NCBI RefSeq assembly: GCF_016785085.1
Contig: NZ_JAENHO010000006.1
Location: 558,001 to 622,000 of the forward strand
Length of the DNA stretch: 64,000 bases
DNA from: Paractinoplanes lichenicola
Lineage (GTDB): Bacteria; Actinomycetota; Actinomycetes; Mycobacteriales; Micromonosporaceae
Reading direction: 5' to 3'
Each line of letters begins with the position of its first letter. The stretch's first letter is position 1. The notes below the pieces were generated by a model that was not told where the DNA came from, did no database searches, and worked only from the letters and a program-made list of their open reading frames with translations. The position numbers were made by a program, and so were the translations under genes. This document shows positions 17,515 through 26,063 of the stretch, in pieces.

Positions 17515-18741
17515 TCAGATCCCGAAGTGCAGGCTCAGCCACAGCGCCAGCACGCCCACCACCAGCGCGGGCGGCACGGTCAGCACCCCCAGCTTGAGGA
17601 AGTCGCGCGAATCGGGCGCGGCGTCGTGGGTGTGCAGGATCTGCCGCCAGAGCAGGGTCGCCAGCGAGCCCACATAGGTCAGGTTGGGCCCGACGTTGAC
17701 CCCGATCAGCATGGCCAGCAGCAGCCCCGGATTCGCCTCGACCACGGGCAGCAGGGCGAGCGTGGCCGGCAGGTTGTTGAGCAGGTTGGCCAGCAGGGCG
17801 GCCAGGAAGGCGACGGCCAGCAGGCCGAGCAGGCCGGCGTCGTCGGGCACGATCGCGCCGAGGAAGCGCTCGAGGCCGTGCTGCTGCACCGCGAGCACCA
17901 CCACCCCCAGCGCGAGCACGAACGCGCAGAACGGCAGGTTGACCTCGCGCAGCAGGGTGCGCGGCGAGACCCGGTGCGGCACGGCCAGCAGGACCGCGCC
18001 GGCCACCGCGACCCAGGCCGGGTGCACGCCGAGGGGGTGCACGACGGCGAAGCCGACCAGGGTCACCGCGAGCACGACCAGCGCGTAACGCGGGGGCGGG
18101 CCGTCGCCGCCATCGGGCCGCGGCTCCTCCCGCGCTCGCAGGTCGTCGCGGAAGTAGCGGCGGAACACCAGATATTCCGTCACGATGACGGCCAGCCAGG
18201 GCAGCGTCATCAGGCCGGTGAAGCCGAGGAAGGTCAGGCCGCTGGCCGCGAACGCGAGCAGGTTGGTCAGATTCGAGACGGGCAGCAGCAGCGACGCCGA
18301 GTTGGCCAGGTGGGCCGAGGCGTACGCGGACGGGCGGGCACGGGCGCCGACCCGGGCCGCGGTGGCCAGCACGACCGGGGTGAGCAGCACGACGGTCGCG
18401 TCCAGGCTGAGCAACGCGGTGGTCAGGGCGGCCGCCACGAAGACCGCGACCAGCAGCCGCGGCGGGTCGCCCCGGCTGATCCGGGCCGCGACCCGGCCGG
18501 CGTACCGGAAGACGCCGTGCTCGCCGGCCAGGTGGGCCAGGAGGAGGATCGCGGCGAGGAAGCCGACGGTCGGCCCGAGCTCGAGGAACTCGGCCCGGGC
18601 GTCGTCCCACGACACCAGGCCGAAGACGATCGCGAGGCCGGCCGCGGGCACGGCGGCGACCGCCTCCGGCAGGCCGCGCGGGCGCACGACGGCGAAGGCC
18701 AGCACAGCGGCCAGCAGAGCCGCCGCGATGATCAATGACAC
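17515..18741 (-). CDS. ArsB/NhaD-type (ion transporter superfamily) membrane transporter
   Basis: A 408-residue protein of about eleven membrane helices with the inverted-repeat look of ArsB/CitM/NhaD transporters: LLSLDATVVLLTPVVLA in the first half and LLNNLPATLALLP in the second are the paired re-entrant motifs. It may export arsenite or another anion, but no arsenic-resistance genes are near. It starts at a GTG only 9 bases after the STAS gene, so it is probably the last gene of the RsbW/STAS operon. Confidence 0.82.
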   Translation of the reverse strand: MSLIIAAALLAAVLAFAVVRPRGLPEAVAAVPAAGLAIVFGLVSWDDARAEFLELGPTVGFLAAILLLAHLAGEHGVFRYAGRVAARISRGDPPRLLVAVFVAAALTTALLSLDATVVLLTPVVLATAARVGARARPSAYASAHLANSASLLLPVSNLTNLLAFAASGLTFLGFTGLMTLPWLAVIVTEYLVFRRYFRDDLRAREEPRPDGGDGPPPRYALVVLAVTLVGFAVVHPLGVHPAWVAVAGAVLLAVPHRVSPRTLLREVNLPFCAFVLALGVVVLAVQQHGLERFLGAIVPDDAGLLGLLAVAFLAALLANLLNNLPATLALLPVVEANPGLLLAMLIGVNVGPNLTYVGSLATLLWRQILHTHDAAPDSRDFLKLGVLTVPPALVVGVLALWLSLHFGI

Positions 18742-18750
18742 TGCCGCAGG

Positions 18751-19086
18751 TTACGAGTCGGGAGTCTCCAGCGCACCGTCGAAGACGGCCTGCGAGCCTG
18801 AGACGGTGAGCACACGGGCCACCGCGCCCGTCGCGCCGACCACCCGGAAGGTCGCGCTGAGGTCGAGGGCCGAGTTGTAGCCGTCGATCAGCGCGCCCAG
18901 GGCCTCGGAGTCGATGAAGGTGACGGCGCTGAGGTCGACCGTCACGTCCTCGTGCTCGGCCAGCGCGTCGGTGAGCGTCGCGCGCAACTCGTCGCGTGCG
19001 TTGATGTCGAGCTCGCCACTGAGGCGCAGGACGGTCGCGGTGCGGTCGGCCGCAGGCTCCTCGCCGATCTGGTAGTAGTCCGCCAC
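18751..19086 (-). CDS. STAS-domain anti-sigma factor antagonist (RsbV/SpoIIAA-like)
   Basis: A 111-residue single STAS domain. VTFIDSEALGALIDGY carries the serine position that is phosphorylated in anti-anti-sigma factors, and LSGELDINARDEL forms the early strand. The GTG at 19086 gives the normal short N-terminus. It follows the RsbW-like ATPase gene by 29 bases. The expected role is to bind the ATPase and so free a sigma factor, probably the SigF-like one encoded divergently next door. Confidence 0.85.
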   Translation of the reverse strand: MADYYQIGEEPAADRTATVLRLSGELDINARDELRATLTDALAEHEDVTVDLSAVTFIDSEALGALIDGYNSALDLSATFRVVGATGAVARVLTVSGSQAVFDGALETPDS

Positions 19087-19115
19087 GGGCGCATTTCTAC
19101 CAGGCGTACGGGGAT

Positions 19116-19538
19116 TCAGCTCGGGAAGCTCGCCCAGACATGCTTGGTGAGATCGGTTCGATACCAACCGACATCGATGGCGAAAGTCTTCGTGAGCTGC
19201 AGCCCGAGGCCGCCGGCGCCGAGCGGGCGGTCCTGGGCGACCTCTGGGAGCGTGCCCAGATCGTGATCGGCCACGTCGAGGATGAGCCGGTCGTCGTGCT
19301 CCAGCAGCACCACCTCGGTGGGCGGCAGACCGTGCCGCAGGGCGTTGGTGGCCAGCTCGGTCGCGACCACGGCCATCTTGTCGAAGAGGTCATCGGTCTC
19401 GTCGGTGTGGTGCTCGATGGTCTCCCGCAGCGCGGCCCGCAGGCTGCGAAGCTCGCCGAACGAGTCGAGCTTCCAGCGGCGCAGCTCAGCCGCCTCCGCA
19501 TGCGGGGCCAGAGGGCGCAGGACTGACATGTCCTCCAT
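19116..19538 (-). CDS. RsbW-like ATP-binding protein (anti-sigma factor kinase)
   Basis: A 140-residue GHKL ATPase. The N-box ELATNALRHG and the glycine loop LGAGGLGLQL are clear; the G1 box reads VADHD. Proteins of this type sequester a SigB/SigF-family factor and phosphorylate the STAS partner. The start at 19538 has GGAAGG just upstream. It lies directly upstream of the STAS gene and divergent from the sigma gene, which supports one partner-switching module. Confidence 0.88.
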   Translation of the reverse strand: MEDMSVLRPLAPHAEAAELRRWKLDSFGELRSLRAALRETIEHHTDETDDLFDKMAVVATELATNALRHGLPPTEVVLLEHDDRLILDVADHDLGTLPEVAQDRPLGAGGLGLQLTKTFAIDVGWYRTDLTKHVWASFPS

Positions 19539-19864
19539 CTTTCCTTCCCGTCCAGGTTTGGCACTGGCCCATGCGGGTCACCACAAGCACCGGACGGCCT
19601 AATCCTTCCCGATCGCACATCGACGGCCTTGAGCACCCGACAAGATCCTCTGCGTATATTTGCTATCACGCAAAGTAACTCATACTTTCGGCTAGTCTTT
19701 CTTGGCCCTGTCGGCTAGGTTGGTCATAACCGAACGGCCAAGTGTGCGCGGCTGACGGAGATCGCATCGATCGCCATCAGCCTGCAGATAGGGACACCCG
19801 ACCAACCGGGTCCAGCTACATCAGGACCGGCTCTCCGGATCAGGTGCCAGGGAGGACCACAAAC
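19539..19864. promoter_or_regulatory. Divergent promoter region between RsbW-like and sigma genes
   Basis: A 326-base gap that is AT-richer around 19640-19740. It contains small inverted repeats such as TTGC-N6-GCAA and GGT-N4-ACC. It must hold the promoters of both flanking operons; I could not place a confident SigB/F-type promoter in it. No gene is seen. Confidence 0.5.
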
Positions 19865-20680
19865 ATGACCGTCACCGAGACCACCAGCACCACGCAGGCT
19901 GAGACGCTTCCGGCCGCGGCCACCGCGCCCGTCGACAGCGCCGCCGAGCTCCTCAACGCGATGGCCGCGATGCCCGCCGGTCACCCGTCCCGCGCCTCGC
20001 TGCGCGACCGGGCGATCGAGGCCTGGCTGCCGCTCGCCCGTCACCTCGCCCACCGCTACTCGGGCCGCGGCGAGCCCACCGACGACCTCGTGCAGACCGC
20101 CACGGTCGGCCTGATCAAGGCGGTCGACAAGTTCGACCCCGAGCGCGGCGTCGACTTCGCGGGCTACGCGATCCCCACCATCATCGGCGAGATCAAGCGC
20201 CACTTCCGCGACCGCACGTGGTCGGTGCGGGTGCCGCGCCGCCTGCAGGAGCTGCGCCTGGCCATCACCGAGGCCAACAGCAGCCTGACCCACTCGCTCG
20301 GCCGCTCGCCGACGGTCGCCGACGTCGCCGCCCACCTGGGGGTCAGCGAGGAAGACGTGCTGGAGGGCCTCGAGGGTGCGCGGGCCTACAACGCCACGTC
20401 GCTCTCCACCCCGATCAGCGCCGACGGCACCACCGAGCTGGGCGACACCCTCGGCGGTGAGGACTCGGAGTTCGAGCTGGCCGAGACCCGCGTGGCCCTC
20501 GGCCCCGCGCTGGCGACGCTCGACGAGCGCGAGCAGAAGATCCTGACGCTGCGCTTCTACGGCAACCTGACCCAGTCGCAGATCGCCGACCAGATCGGCA
20601 TCTCGCAGATGCACGTCTCGCGCCTGCTCACCAAGGCCCTGACCAAGCTGCGCGGCCAGCTGGCCAGCGACACCCTGTAA
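19865..20680 (+). CDS. SigB/SigF-family RNA polymerase sigma factor
   Basis: A 271-residue sigma-70 group 3 protein with regions 2, 3 and 4. Region 2 contains DLVQTATVGLIKAVDKFDPE and GYAIPTIIGEIKRHFRD; region 3 contains VPRRLQEL; region 4 ends with QSQIADQIGISQMHVSRLL. These are typical of stress/sporulation sigma factors of the SigF group. The ATG at 19865 follows AGGGAGG. It is followed by a strong terminator, so it is monocistronic. The neighbouring RsbW-like and STAS proteins are its likely regulators (inference from position and family). Confidence 0.93.
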   Translation: MTVTETTSTTQAETLPAAATAPVDSAAELLNAMAAMPAGHPSRASLRDRAIEAWLPLARHLAHRYSGRGEPTDDLVQTATVGLIKAVDKFDPERGVDFAGYAIPTIIGEIKRHFRDRTWSVRVPRRLQELRLAITEANSSLTHSLGRSPTVADVAAHLGVSEEDVLEGLEGARAYNATSLSTPISADGTTELGDTLGGEDSEFELAETRVALGPALATLDEREQKILTLRFYGNLTQSQIADQIGISQMHVSRLLTKALTKLRGQLASDTL

Positions 20681-20694
20681 GACCCACCAGTCGT

Positions 20695-20734
20695 TCGTGG
20701 CCCGGTCCGGTTCGGATCGGGCCACGAGTGTTTT
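20695..20734. terminator. Rho-independent terminator
   Basis: A 10-bp perfect stem, TCGTGGCCCG (20695-20704) with CGGGCCACGA (20718-20727), a 13-base loop, then GTGTTTT on the plus strand. It ends the sigma-factor transcript and faces the convergent gene. Confidence 0.85.
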
Positions 20735-20735
20735 C

Positions 20736-22337
20736 TCAGGCGAGCGGGGCGATCCCGGCATAGCCGGTGGCCAGGCGGAACGGGGCCCGCAGGGTGGAAC
20801 CGGCGCCGCTCAGCAGCACCAGGGCGCCGGTGGACCTCTGCACCGCGGCCAGGTCGGGGAAGCCGTCCCGGTCGAAGTCGCCCACGCCGACCAGGTCGCG
20901 CAGATCGGCGGCGGCGACGCCCAGGGCCAGGCGCTTACCGGTGAAGCCGCCCTTGCGGCCCGTCCACAGATAGAGCTTGCCGTCGGTCTTCAGCCGGGCG
21001 GCCAGGTCGGGGAAGCCGTCGCGGTTGAAGTCGCCCGCGCCGGCCAGCTCGGACTTGTCGCCCCAGCCGGCGCCGGTCAGACGAGCGTTGGCCAGCGTTG
21101 CACCGGGCCGACCGGCGTACAGGTAGAGCAGGTTGCCCGGGGAGACGGCCAGCAGATCGGGGTAGCCGTCACCGGTGAGGTCGCCGATCGCGGTGATCTC
21201 GCGCATCTTCTGCCAGCCCGCGCCGACCTTCTTGCGCGGGCCGAGACCGGTGGCGGTGCCCGGATAGAACCACACGTCGCCGTTGGTCTGGCGGGCGATC
21301 ACGTCCTCCCGCCCGTCCCGATTGAGGTCGCCGATGCGCACGATCGCGTTCATCGAGGCGAACCCGCTGCCCAGCGTGCGCCGCTGGTTGATGTCGACCA
21401 GCGAGCCGTTGCCGGGGAAGGCCGACAGGTAGCCCGTCGACGACCGGCCCAGCACGTCCGGCCACCCGTTGCCGGTGAAGTCGGCGGCCTTGGTCTTGGG
21501 CAGCGGCGCGAAGTCGACGTAGTTGTTGTCGATGTTGATCGTGACGCCGCCGTACGTCTCCTTGTGACCGCCGCGGTACTGCTTCATCCGCCGCTTGCCG
21601 GGCCAGGCCGAGGCCGGGATGAGCGGGTCGGCCAGCGTGACCTTCTGATCCCAGCGGGCGAAATCCACATAGTCGGGACGGGTGTAGCCGGGCTTGGCGT
21701 AGGCGGCCACCTGGTCGGCGACGCCGGACGCGACGCTGGAGTAGAAGCCGGAGAAGTAGCCGTTGTCGTGCAGCCGGGCCGTCCAGCCGTTCATGAACGC
21801 GAGCACGCCCTGCCGGCAGGCGGCGTCGTTCGTCCGGTAGGACTCCATGTCGTAGATGAGCACGCTCTCGCGAGCCAGCCCGAGCGCCTGGGCCTGCGCG
21901 ACGGCGTCGGAGGCGGCCACCCGGCCCTGGGTGTCGGCGCTCGCGTTGTTGATCAGCTTGCGTCCGCCGCCGATCGTCGTGCAGGTGGCCTGCGGTCCCA
22001 CATAGAGCGGCAGCAGCTTCCAGCCGGCCTGCACCTGCTCCTTGACCCAGGCCGCGGTGAGCTGCGGCTGGGCGCAGCCCCGGTTGACGCCACCGATGTA
22101 GATGCCAATTGCCTTGTACGGCGATTTCGCCTTCCACGCCTTCATCGAGGCGCTCGGCGGGGCCGTGCAGGCGTCGAAGGCCTGACCGGTGAAGCTACCC
22201 GGCTGGACGGTGGCGAAGGTCGCGGCGTCGGCCCGGGTCAGCGCGAACGACGACATCCCGGCCACGACGGCGGCGATGAGCGCGCCGATCGCGATCTTGC
22301 GAGGGGAGAGGCGCGAGAGCGCGGGCAGTCGAGACAT
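20736..22337 (-). CDS. Secreted DUF1906 (Rv2525c-like) protein with FG-GAP repeats
   Basis: A 533-residue exported protein. A signal peptide spans about 1-38 (RKIAIGALIAAVVAGMSS, then ADA). Residues 42-245 match the DUF1906/Rv2525c-like glycoside-hydrolase-like TIM barrel: GFDAC-like start AFDACTAPP, IGIYIGG, LPLYVG, VLIYDMESY, FSGFYSS. Residues 260-533 carry FG-GAP/VCBS repeats, for example GDLNRDGREDVIA and GDFDRDGFPDLAA. Rv2525c-type domains are thought to act at the cell wall, but the substrate is unknown. It is separated from the MFS gene by 26 bases and may be co-transcribed with it. Confidence 0.88.
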   Translation of the reverse strand: MSRLPALSRLSPRKIAIGALIAAVVAGMSSFALTRADAATFATVQPGSFTGQAFDACTAPPSASMKAWKAKSPYKAIGIYIGGVNRGCAQPQLTAAWVKEQVQAGWKLLPLYVGPQATCTTIGGGRKLINNASADTQGRVAASDAVAQAQALGLARESVLIYDMESYRTNDAACRQGVLAFMNGWTARLHDNGYFSGFYSSVASGVADQVAAYAKPGYTRPDYVDFARWDQKVTLADPLIPASAWPGKRRMKQYRGGHKETYGGVTINIDNNYVDFAPLPKTKAADFTGNGWPDVLGRSSTGYLSAFPGNGSLVDINQRRTLGSGFASMNAIVRIGDLNRDGREDVIARQTNGDVWFYPGTATGLGPRKKVGAGWQKMREITAIGDLTGDGYPDLLAVSPGNLLYLYAGRPGATLANARLTGAGWGDKSELAGAGDFNRDGFPDLAARLKTDGKLYLWTGRKGGFTGKRLALGVAAADLRDLVGVGDFDRDGFPDLAAVQRSTGALVLLSGAGSTLRAPFRLATGYAGIAPLA

Positions 22338-22363
22338 GACGGCCCAGCCAACCAACCGGGCTC

Positions 22364-23548
22364 CTAGGCCGCCTCCGCCGAACGGACCGTCTGTCGTGCC
22401 CGGCCGGTCAGCACGAGTGCCGCCGCCAGAGTCAGCGCGCCCAGTTCCATCGCCGCCCCGACCAGCGGCGTCGACTGGTAACCCCAGCCCGCGGCGATGG
22501 CCCGCCCGCCCAGATAGGCGCCGGCCGCGTTGCCGAGGTTGAAGGCCGAGACCGCCGCCGACGACACGATCAGGTTCTGGCCGTCGTCGTCGGCCGCCGT
22601 GATCACCCGGGTCGTGAGGCCTGGCACGGTGGCGTACGCGACCACGCCCAGCGCGAACAGCGTGACCGCGGCCGGCACCCGCGAATGCGCCGTCCAGGCG
22701 AACAGCACCAGCACGATCAGCATGGCCACGGACGCCGCGACGATCGTCCCCATCAGACGGTGGTCGGCCGCCCGGGCCCCGATCACGTTGCCCAGCACCA
22801 GGCCGAGGCCGAACAGCACGAGCAGCCAGGGCAGCGCGCCCGAGCCGAACCCGGCCACCGAGGTCATCAGCGGGGCCACATATGTGAAGGGCGCGTAGAC
22901 GGCCCCGAAGGCGAGCGCGGTCATGCCCAGGGCCAGCCAGACCGACACGTGGCGGAACGCGCCCCACTGCGCCCGGGCGCCCGCCGCGGCCCCGCCGGTC
23001 GGGACAAAGGCCCAGGTGGACACGGCGGCGACCAGCCCGAGCAGGGCCATCGCCCAGAACGTGGCCCGCCAGCCGAACTGCTGACCGAGCAGCGTGCCCA
23101 GCGGCACCCCGGCCACGCTGGCCAGCGTGATGCCGCTCAGCATGGCGGCGATGGCGCTGCTGCGGCGCTCGGGCCGCACGAGGTCACCGGCGACGATCGT
23201 GGCGATGCCGATGAACGAGCCGTGGCAGAGCGCGGCCACGATCCGCCCGGCCATCATCAGGCCGTACGCGGGGGCGACGGCCGAGATCAGATTGCCCGCC
23301 ACGAAGAAGCCGAGCAGGGCGATCAGCACCGGCTTGCGGGACCGCCGGGCGACCAGGGCCGTCAGCAGCGGGCCGCCGATCACGACGCTGAGGGCGTACG
23401 CGGAAATGAGCAGGCCCGCCGTGGGGATCGTGACGGTGAAGTCGGCGGCGATGTCGGGCAGCAGGCCGGTGATGACGAATTCGGTCATGCCGAGCGCGAA
23501 CGTGCCGACGGCCAGGGCCGCGAGGGCGAGACTCGATCGCGACGCCAT
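22364..23548 (-). CDS. MFS transporter (DHA1-type drug efflux)
   Basis: A 394-residue protein with about twelve membrane helices. It begins with the DHA1 signature FALGMTEFVITGLLPDIA, as in the AraJ/YdhP/PbuE-like efflux proteins. It is expected to export a drug or sugar with protons. The ATG at 23548 was chosen because the upstream in-frame GTG adds only a few charged residues. It is divergent from the small LigD-like gene. Confidence 0.9.
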   Translation of the reverse strand: MASRSSLALAALAVGTFALGMTEFVITGLLPDIAADFTVTIPTAGLLISAYALSVVIGGPLLTALVARRSRKPVLIALLGFFVAGNLISAVAPAYGLMMAGRIVAALCHGSFIGIATIVAGDLVRPERRSSAIAAMLSGITLASVAGVPLGTLLGQQFGWRATFWAMALLGLVAAVSTWAFVPTGGAAAGARAQWGAFRHVSVWLALGMTALAFGAVYAPFTYVAPLMTSVAGFGSGALPWLLVLFGLGLVLGNVIGARAADHRLMGTIVAASVAMLIVLVLFAWTAHSRVPAAVTLFALGVVAYATVPGLTTRVITAADDDGQNLIVSSAAVSAFNLGNAAGAYLGGRAIAAGWGYQSTPLVGAAMELGALTLAAALVLTGRARQTVRSAEAA

Positions 23549-23617
23549 ACGGATCACTCTCACAGTGACGACCGTCTTTTTCAACACCTTGAACAAAGCG
23601 CCGCCTACAGTCGAAGG

Positions 23618-23968
23618 GTGCGCCCCTCGTTTGTGCTGCATGACCATCGCAAGCCGCGGCCCCACTTCGACCTGCGGCTGGAGGAGGACGGCGTGCTGCG
23701 CTCGTGGGCCGTGCCACGCGGCCTGCCGGAGGAATCGGGCAAGAACCGGCTCGCGGTGGCCGTGCCCGACCACGATCTCGACCACCTCACGTACACCGAT
23801 CCGGACAAGTCGATCGCGGACATCGGCTGGTGGGAGCAAGAGGACCGCAACGACAAGCGGTTCGTCTTCACCCTGCACGGGCGGGACGGGTCACACCGGT
23901 ACGCGCTGATTCACACCGACGGGGTCAATTGGCTGCTGCTCCGCACAAAGGACCAGCCGCAGAAGTGA
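23618..23968 (+). CDS. Stand-alone LigD-type 3'-phosphoesterase (PE) domain protein
   Basis: A 116-residue protein equal to one phosphoesterase domain of the NHEJ protein LigD, which trims 3' phosphates and ribonucleotides at DNA ends. The family core is visible: FVLHDHRKPRPHFDLRLE followed by SWAVPRGLP. It contains the metal-binding His/Asp cluster, and RFVFTLHG and WLLLRTKD form the end of the domain. No ligase or polymerase domain is attached. It starts with GTG at 23618 without a strong ribosome site. Confidence 0.85.
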   Translation: MRPSFVLHDHRKPRPHFDLRLEEDGVLRSWAVPRGLPEESGKNRLAVAVPDHDLDHLTYTDPDKSIADIGWWEQEDRNDKRFVFTLHGRDGSHRYALIHTDGVNWLLLRTKDQPQK

Positions 23969-24011
23969 CTCCCCAGGTTTGACCGAGCCTGTCCCGGCTA
24001 CGGTTGAGCCG

Positions 24012-24683
24012 ATGCCACCTCAAGCCGACCTGCCCGGGTTCCTGCACGGAGTCGCCCCGATCCTCGATCGGTGGGGCTATTACGCCATCGCCGGGGTCAT
24101 CGGGGTCGAGAGCTTCGGGGTGCCCGCGCCGGGCCAGACGATCATGGTGGCCGCGGCCATCTACGCGGGCGCGGGCCGGATGAGCATCTTCGCCGTCGCC
24201 GCCATCTCGTTCGTGGCGGCCGTGCTCGGCGACAACATCGGTTACTGGATCGGGGTGCGCGGCGGCCGCAAGCTGGCCCTGCGCTGGGGCCGATACGTGT
24301 TCCTGACCCCGGAACGGCTGGCCCGCGCCGAGGGCTTCTTCGCTCGGCGCGGCGGGCGGGTCGTCATGGTCGCCCGTTTCATCGACGGGCTGCGCCAGCT
24401 CAACGGCGTCATCGCCGGCATCACGGCGATGCCCTGGCGCACGTTCCTGATCTACAACGCCATCGGGGCCGCTCTGTGGGTGGGCGTCTGGACCACCGTC
24501 GCCTACCTGTTCGGCACCCACCTCGTCGCAATCATCGAACACGCCCACCGTTACACGTGGCAGGCAATCACGGTGATCGTTCTCGCCGTGGCCGTCTACA
24601 TCACCCTGCACGTCCGGCACATCCGTCGCAAACGCGCCCGGAGCAGCGCCGACGCGGCAGCGATGGAAGACACAACTCCTTGA
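24012..24683 (+). CDS. DedA-family (SNARE-associated/VTT domain) membrane protein
   Basis: A 223-residue membrane protein. The DedA/VTT motifs are GVPAPGQTIMVAA, LGDNIGYWIG and GGRVVMVARFIDGLRQ, with the conserved arginine helix. Family members move lipids across membranes (undecaprenyl phosphate, phosphatidylethanolamine) or support membrane potential. I chose ATG 24012 over a TTG 33 bases upstream because the former gives the standard N-terminus. The C-terminus is a basic cytoplasmic tail. Confidence 0.9.
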   Translation: MPPQADLPGFLHGVAPILDRWGYYAIAGVIGVESFGVPAPGQTIMVAAAIYAGAGRMSIFAVAAISFVAAVLGDNIGYWIGVRGGRKLALRWGRYVFLTPERLARAEGFFARRGGRVVMVARFIDGLRQLNGVIAGITAMPWRTFLIYNAIGAALWVGVWTTVAYLFGTHLVAIIEHAHRYTWQAITVIVLAVAVYITLHVRHIRRKRARSSADAAAMEDTTP

Positions 24684-24732
24684 TTGTCTTGCCGTCACAC
24701 GGGTAGGCATACGGTGAACGGAAGGAGACGCT

Positions 24733-25368
24733 GTGAGTAACAATCAGCTCGAACGCCGCCGGGACCAATCGGCCGCCGCACACACCGCCGCCGAGCGGAG
24801 CAGGACGACTGTCACCGAGCTGGAGAACCGGCTGCGGACCAACGCCAACCTCACCCAGCAGCAGACCCAGGCGCTACGCAACGCCGAGGCCGAGGCCAAG
24901 CGGCTCAAGCGGTCGCTCAAGACCCAGAGCCGTGACAAGACCCGTCTCGAGAAGGCCCACAAGAAGGCCGTCGCCCGGGCCGGCAAGGCGCAGAGCAAGG
25001 CGACCACGCTCGAGGAGAAGTACGGCAAGAGCGTGCTGGCCGACCTGGTCCGGCGCGAGAAGGAGAAGCACCGCGCGTCCGCGGTCGCTCCGGTCAGCCC
25101 GGCCCTGCCCGCCGTGGTTCCGCCGGCCCGCGAGGAACCGGCCGAGACGCCGGCCGAGCCGGCCGAGACGCCCGCCGCCGAGGTTCCGGTCGAGCCGCCG
25201 ACGGCCCGGGCCACCGCGGCCCGCGCGACCGCGCGCAAGGCCGCGGCGTCGGCTGCCACCCCGGCGGCCCCGCGGGCCCGCACCCCGCGCAAGACGGCCA
25301 CGGCGGTCGAGGCGCCGCCCGCGGCCGCGCCGACCCGGCGCCGCGCCCCGAGCCGCCGCACCGCCTGA
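24733..25368 (+). CDS. Coiled-coil protein with histone-H1-like Ala/Lys/Pro tail, function unknown
   Basis: A 211-residue protein that I do not recognise. Residues 1-115 are highly charged and heptad-rich (TELENRLRTNANLTQQQTQ, EAKRLKRSLK), so a long coiled coil is likely. From about 120 it is Pro/Ala/Glu-rich with ETPAEPAETPAA repeats. The last 60 residues are Ala/Arg/Lys/Pro-rich, like histone H1 or bacterial nucleoid-protein tails. DNA or RNA binding is possible but only inferred from composition. It starts at GTG 24733 behind GGAAGGAG. Confidence 0.75.
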   Translation: MSNNQLERRRDQSAAAHTAAERSRTTVTELENRLRTNANLTQQQTQALRNAEAEAKRLKRSLKTQSRDKTRLEKAHKKAVARAGKAQSKATTLEEKYGKSVLADLVRREKEKHRASAVAPVSPALPAVVPPAREEPAETPAEPAETPAAEVPVEPPTARATAARATARKAAASAATPAAPRARTPRKTATAVEAPPAAAPTRRRAPSRRTA

Positions 25369-25378
25369 TCGCAGCACC

Positions 25379-25414
25379 GGAACGGCCCTCACCTTTTAGG
25401 CTGGGGGCCGTTCC
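25379..25414. terminator. Hairpin terminator after the coiled-coil gene
   Basis: GGAACGGCCC (25379-25388) pairs perfectly with GGGCCGTTCC (25405-25414) around a 16-base loop. It lies 11 bases after the stop of the coiled-coil gene and ahead of the HAD gene. Confidence 0.75.
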
Positions 25415-25436
25415 GTGCTTTCCATTGGAGGTTTTC

Positions 25437-26063
25437 GTGCCCGAACCCCGCTTCGACGTGACCACCGTGCGAGCGATCCTGTTCGACATGGACGGCACGC
25501 TGGTCGACTCCGACGGTGCGGTCCTGCGGTCGTGGCTGTCGTGGGCCGCGGAGTACGGGGTCGACGGCCAGGAGGCGTACGAGATGGCGCACGGCAGCCC
25601 GAGCGCGACGACCGTACGGAAGCTCCTGCCGCATCTCGACGAGGCCGCGCACGTGGTCGCGTCGGCCCGCCAGCTCGAGCTGCAGTACGACGACCTCTCC
25701 GACGTGCACCCGACGCCCGGCGCCCGCGAACTGCTCTTGCAGCTGACCCGGAAGGGCCTGCCCTGGGCCGTGGTCACCAGCGCCGACACCCGGCTGGCCA
25801 AGGCCCGCCTGAACGCGGCCGGGATCGTCGCCCCGGTGCTGGTGACGACCGACGACATCGCGGCCGGCAAGCCCGACCCGGAGGGTTACCGGCGGGCCGC
25901 CGAGCTGCTCGGGGTCGACCCGGCCGACTGCCTGGTGGTCGAGGACGCCGACGTCGGCCTGCAGGCGGGCCGGGCCGCGGGGGCGCACACGGCGGCGCTG
26001 CGCGGGCTCGACGGCGACCTCCGCCTGAACACGCTGGCCGACCTGTCCGCGGCCCTGGGCTAA
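25437..26063 (+). CDS. HAD-superfamily hydrolase (phosphoglycolate/beta-phosphoglucomutase-like)
   Basis: A 208-residue HAD phosphatase with all four motifs: DMDGTLVDSDG (nucleophile Asp and acid Asp), VTSAD, the lysine in AAGKPDPEGY, and VVEDADVGLQAG. A helical cap of subclass IA lies between motifs I and II. The substrate is unknown; sugar phosphates are typical. GTG 25437 has GGAGG at 25427-25431, and a TTG 12 bases upstream overlaps that site and is unlikely. Its 3' end overlaps the convergent Dyp gene by 4 bases. Confidence 0.9.
   Translation: MPEPRFDVTTVRAILFDMDGTLVDSDGAVLRSWLSWAAEYGVDGQEAYEMAHGSPSATTVRKLLPHLDEAAHVVASARQLELQYDDLSDVHPTPGARELLLQLTRKGLPWAVVTSADTRLAKARLNAAGIVAPVLVTTDDIAAGKPDPEGYRRAAELLGVDPADCLVVEDADVGLQAGRAAGAHTAALRGLDGDLRLNTLADLSAALG

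Noticed and set aside
17515..18741. Arsenic-resistance operon
   Set aside because: No arsR, arsC or acr3 genes nearby; the permease is linked to STAS and RsbW-like genes instead.
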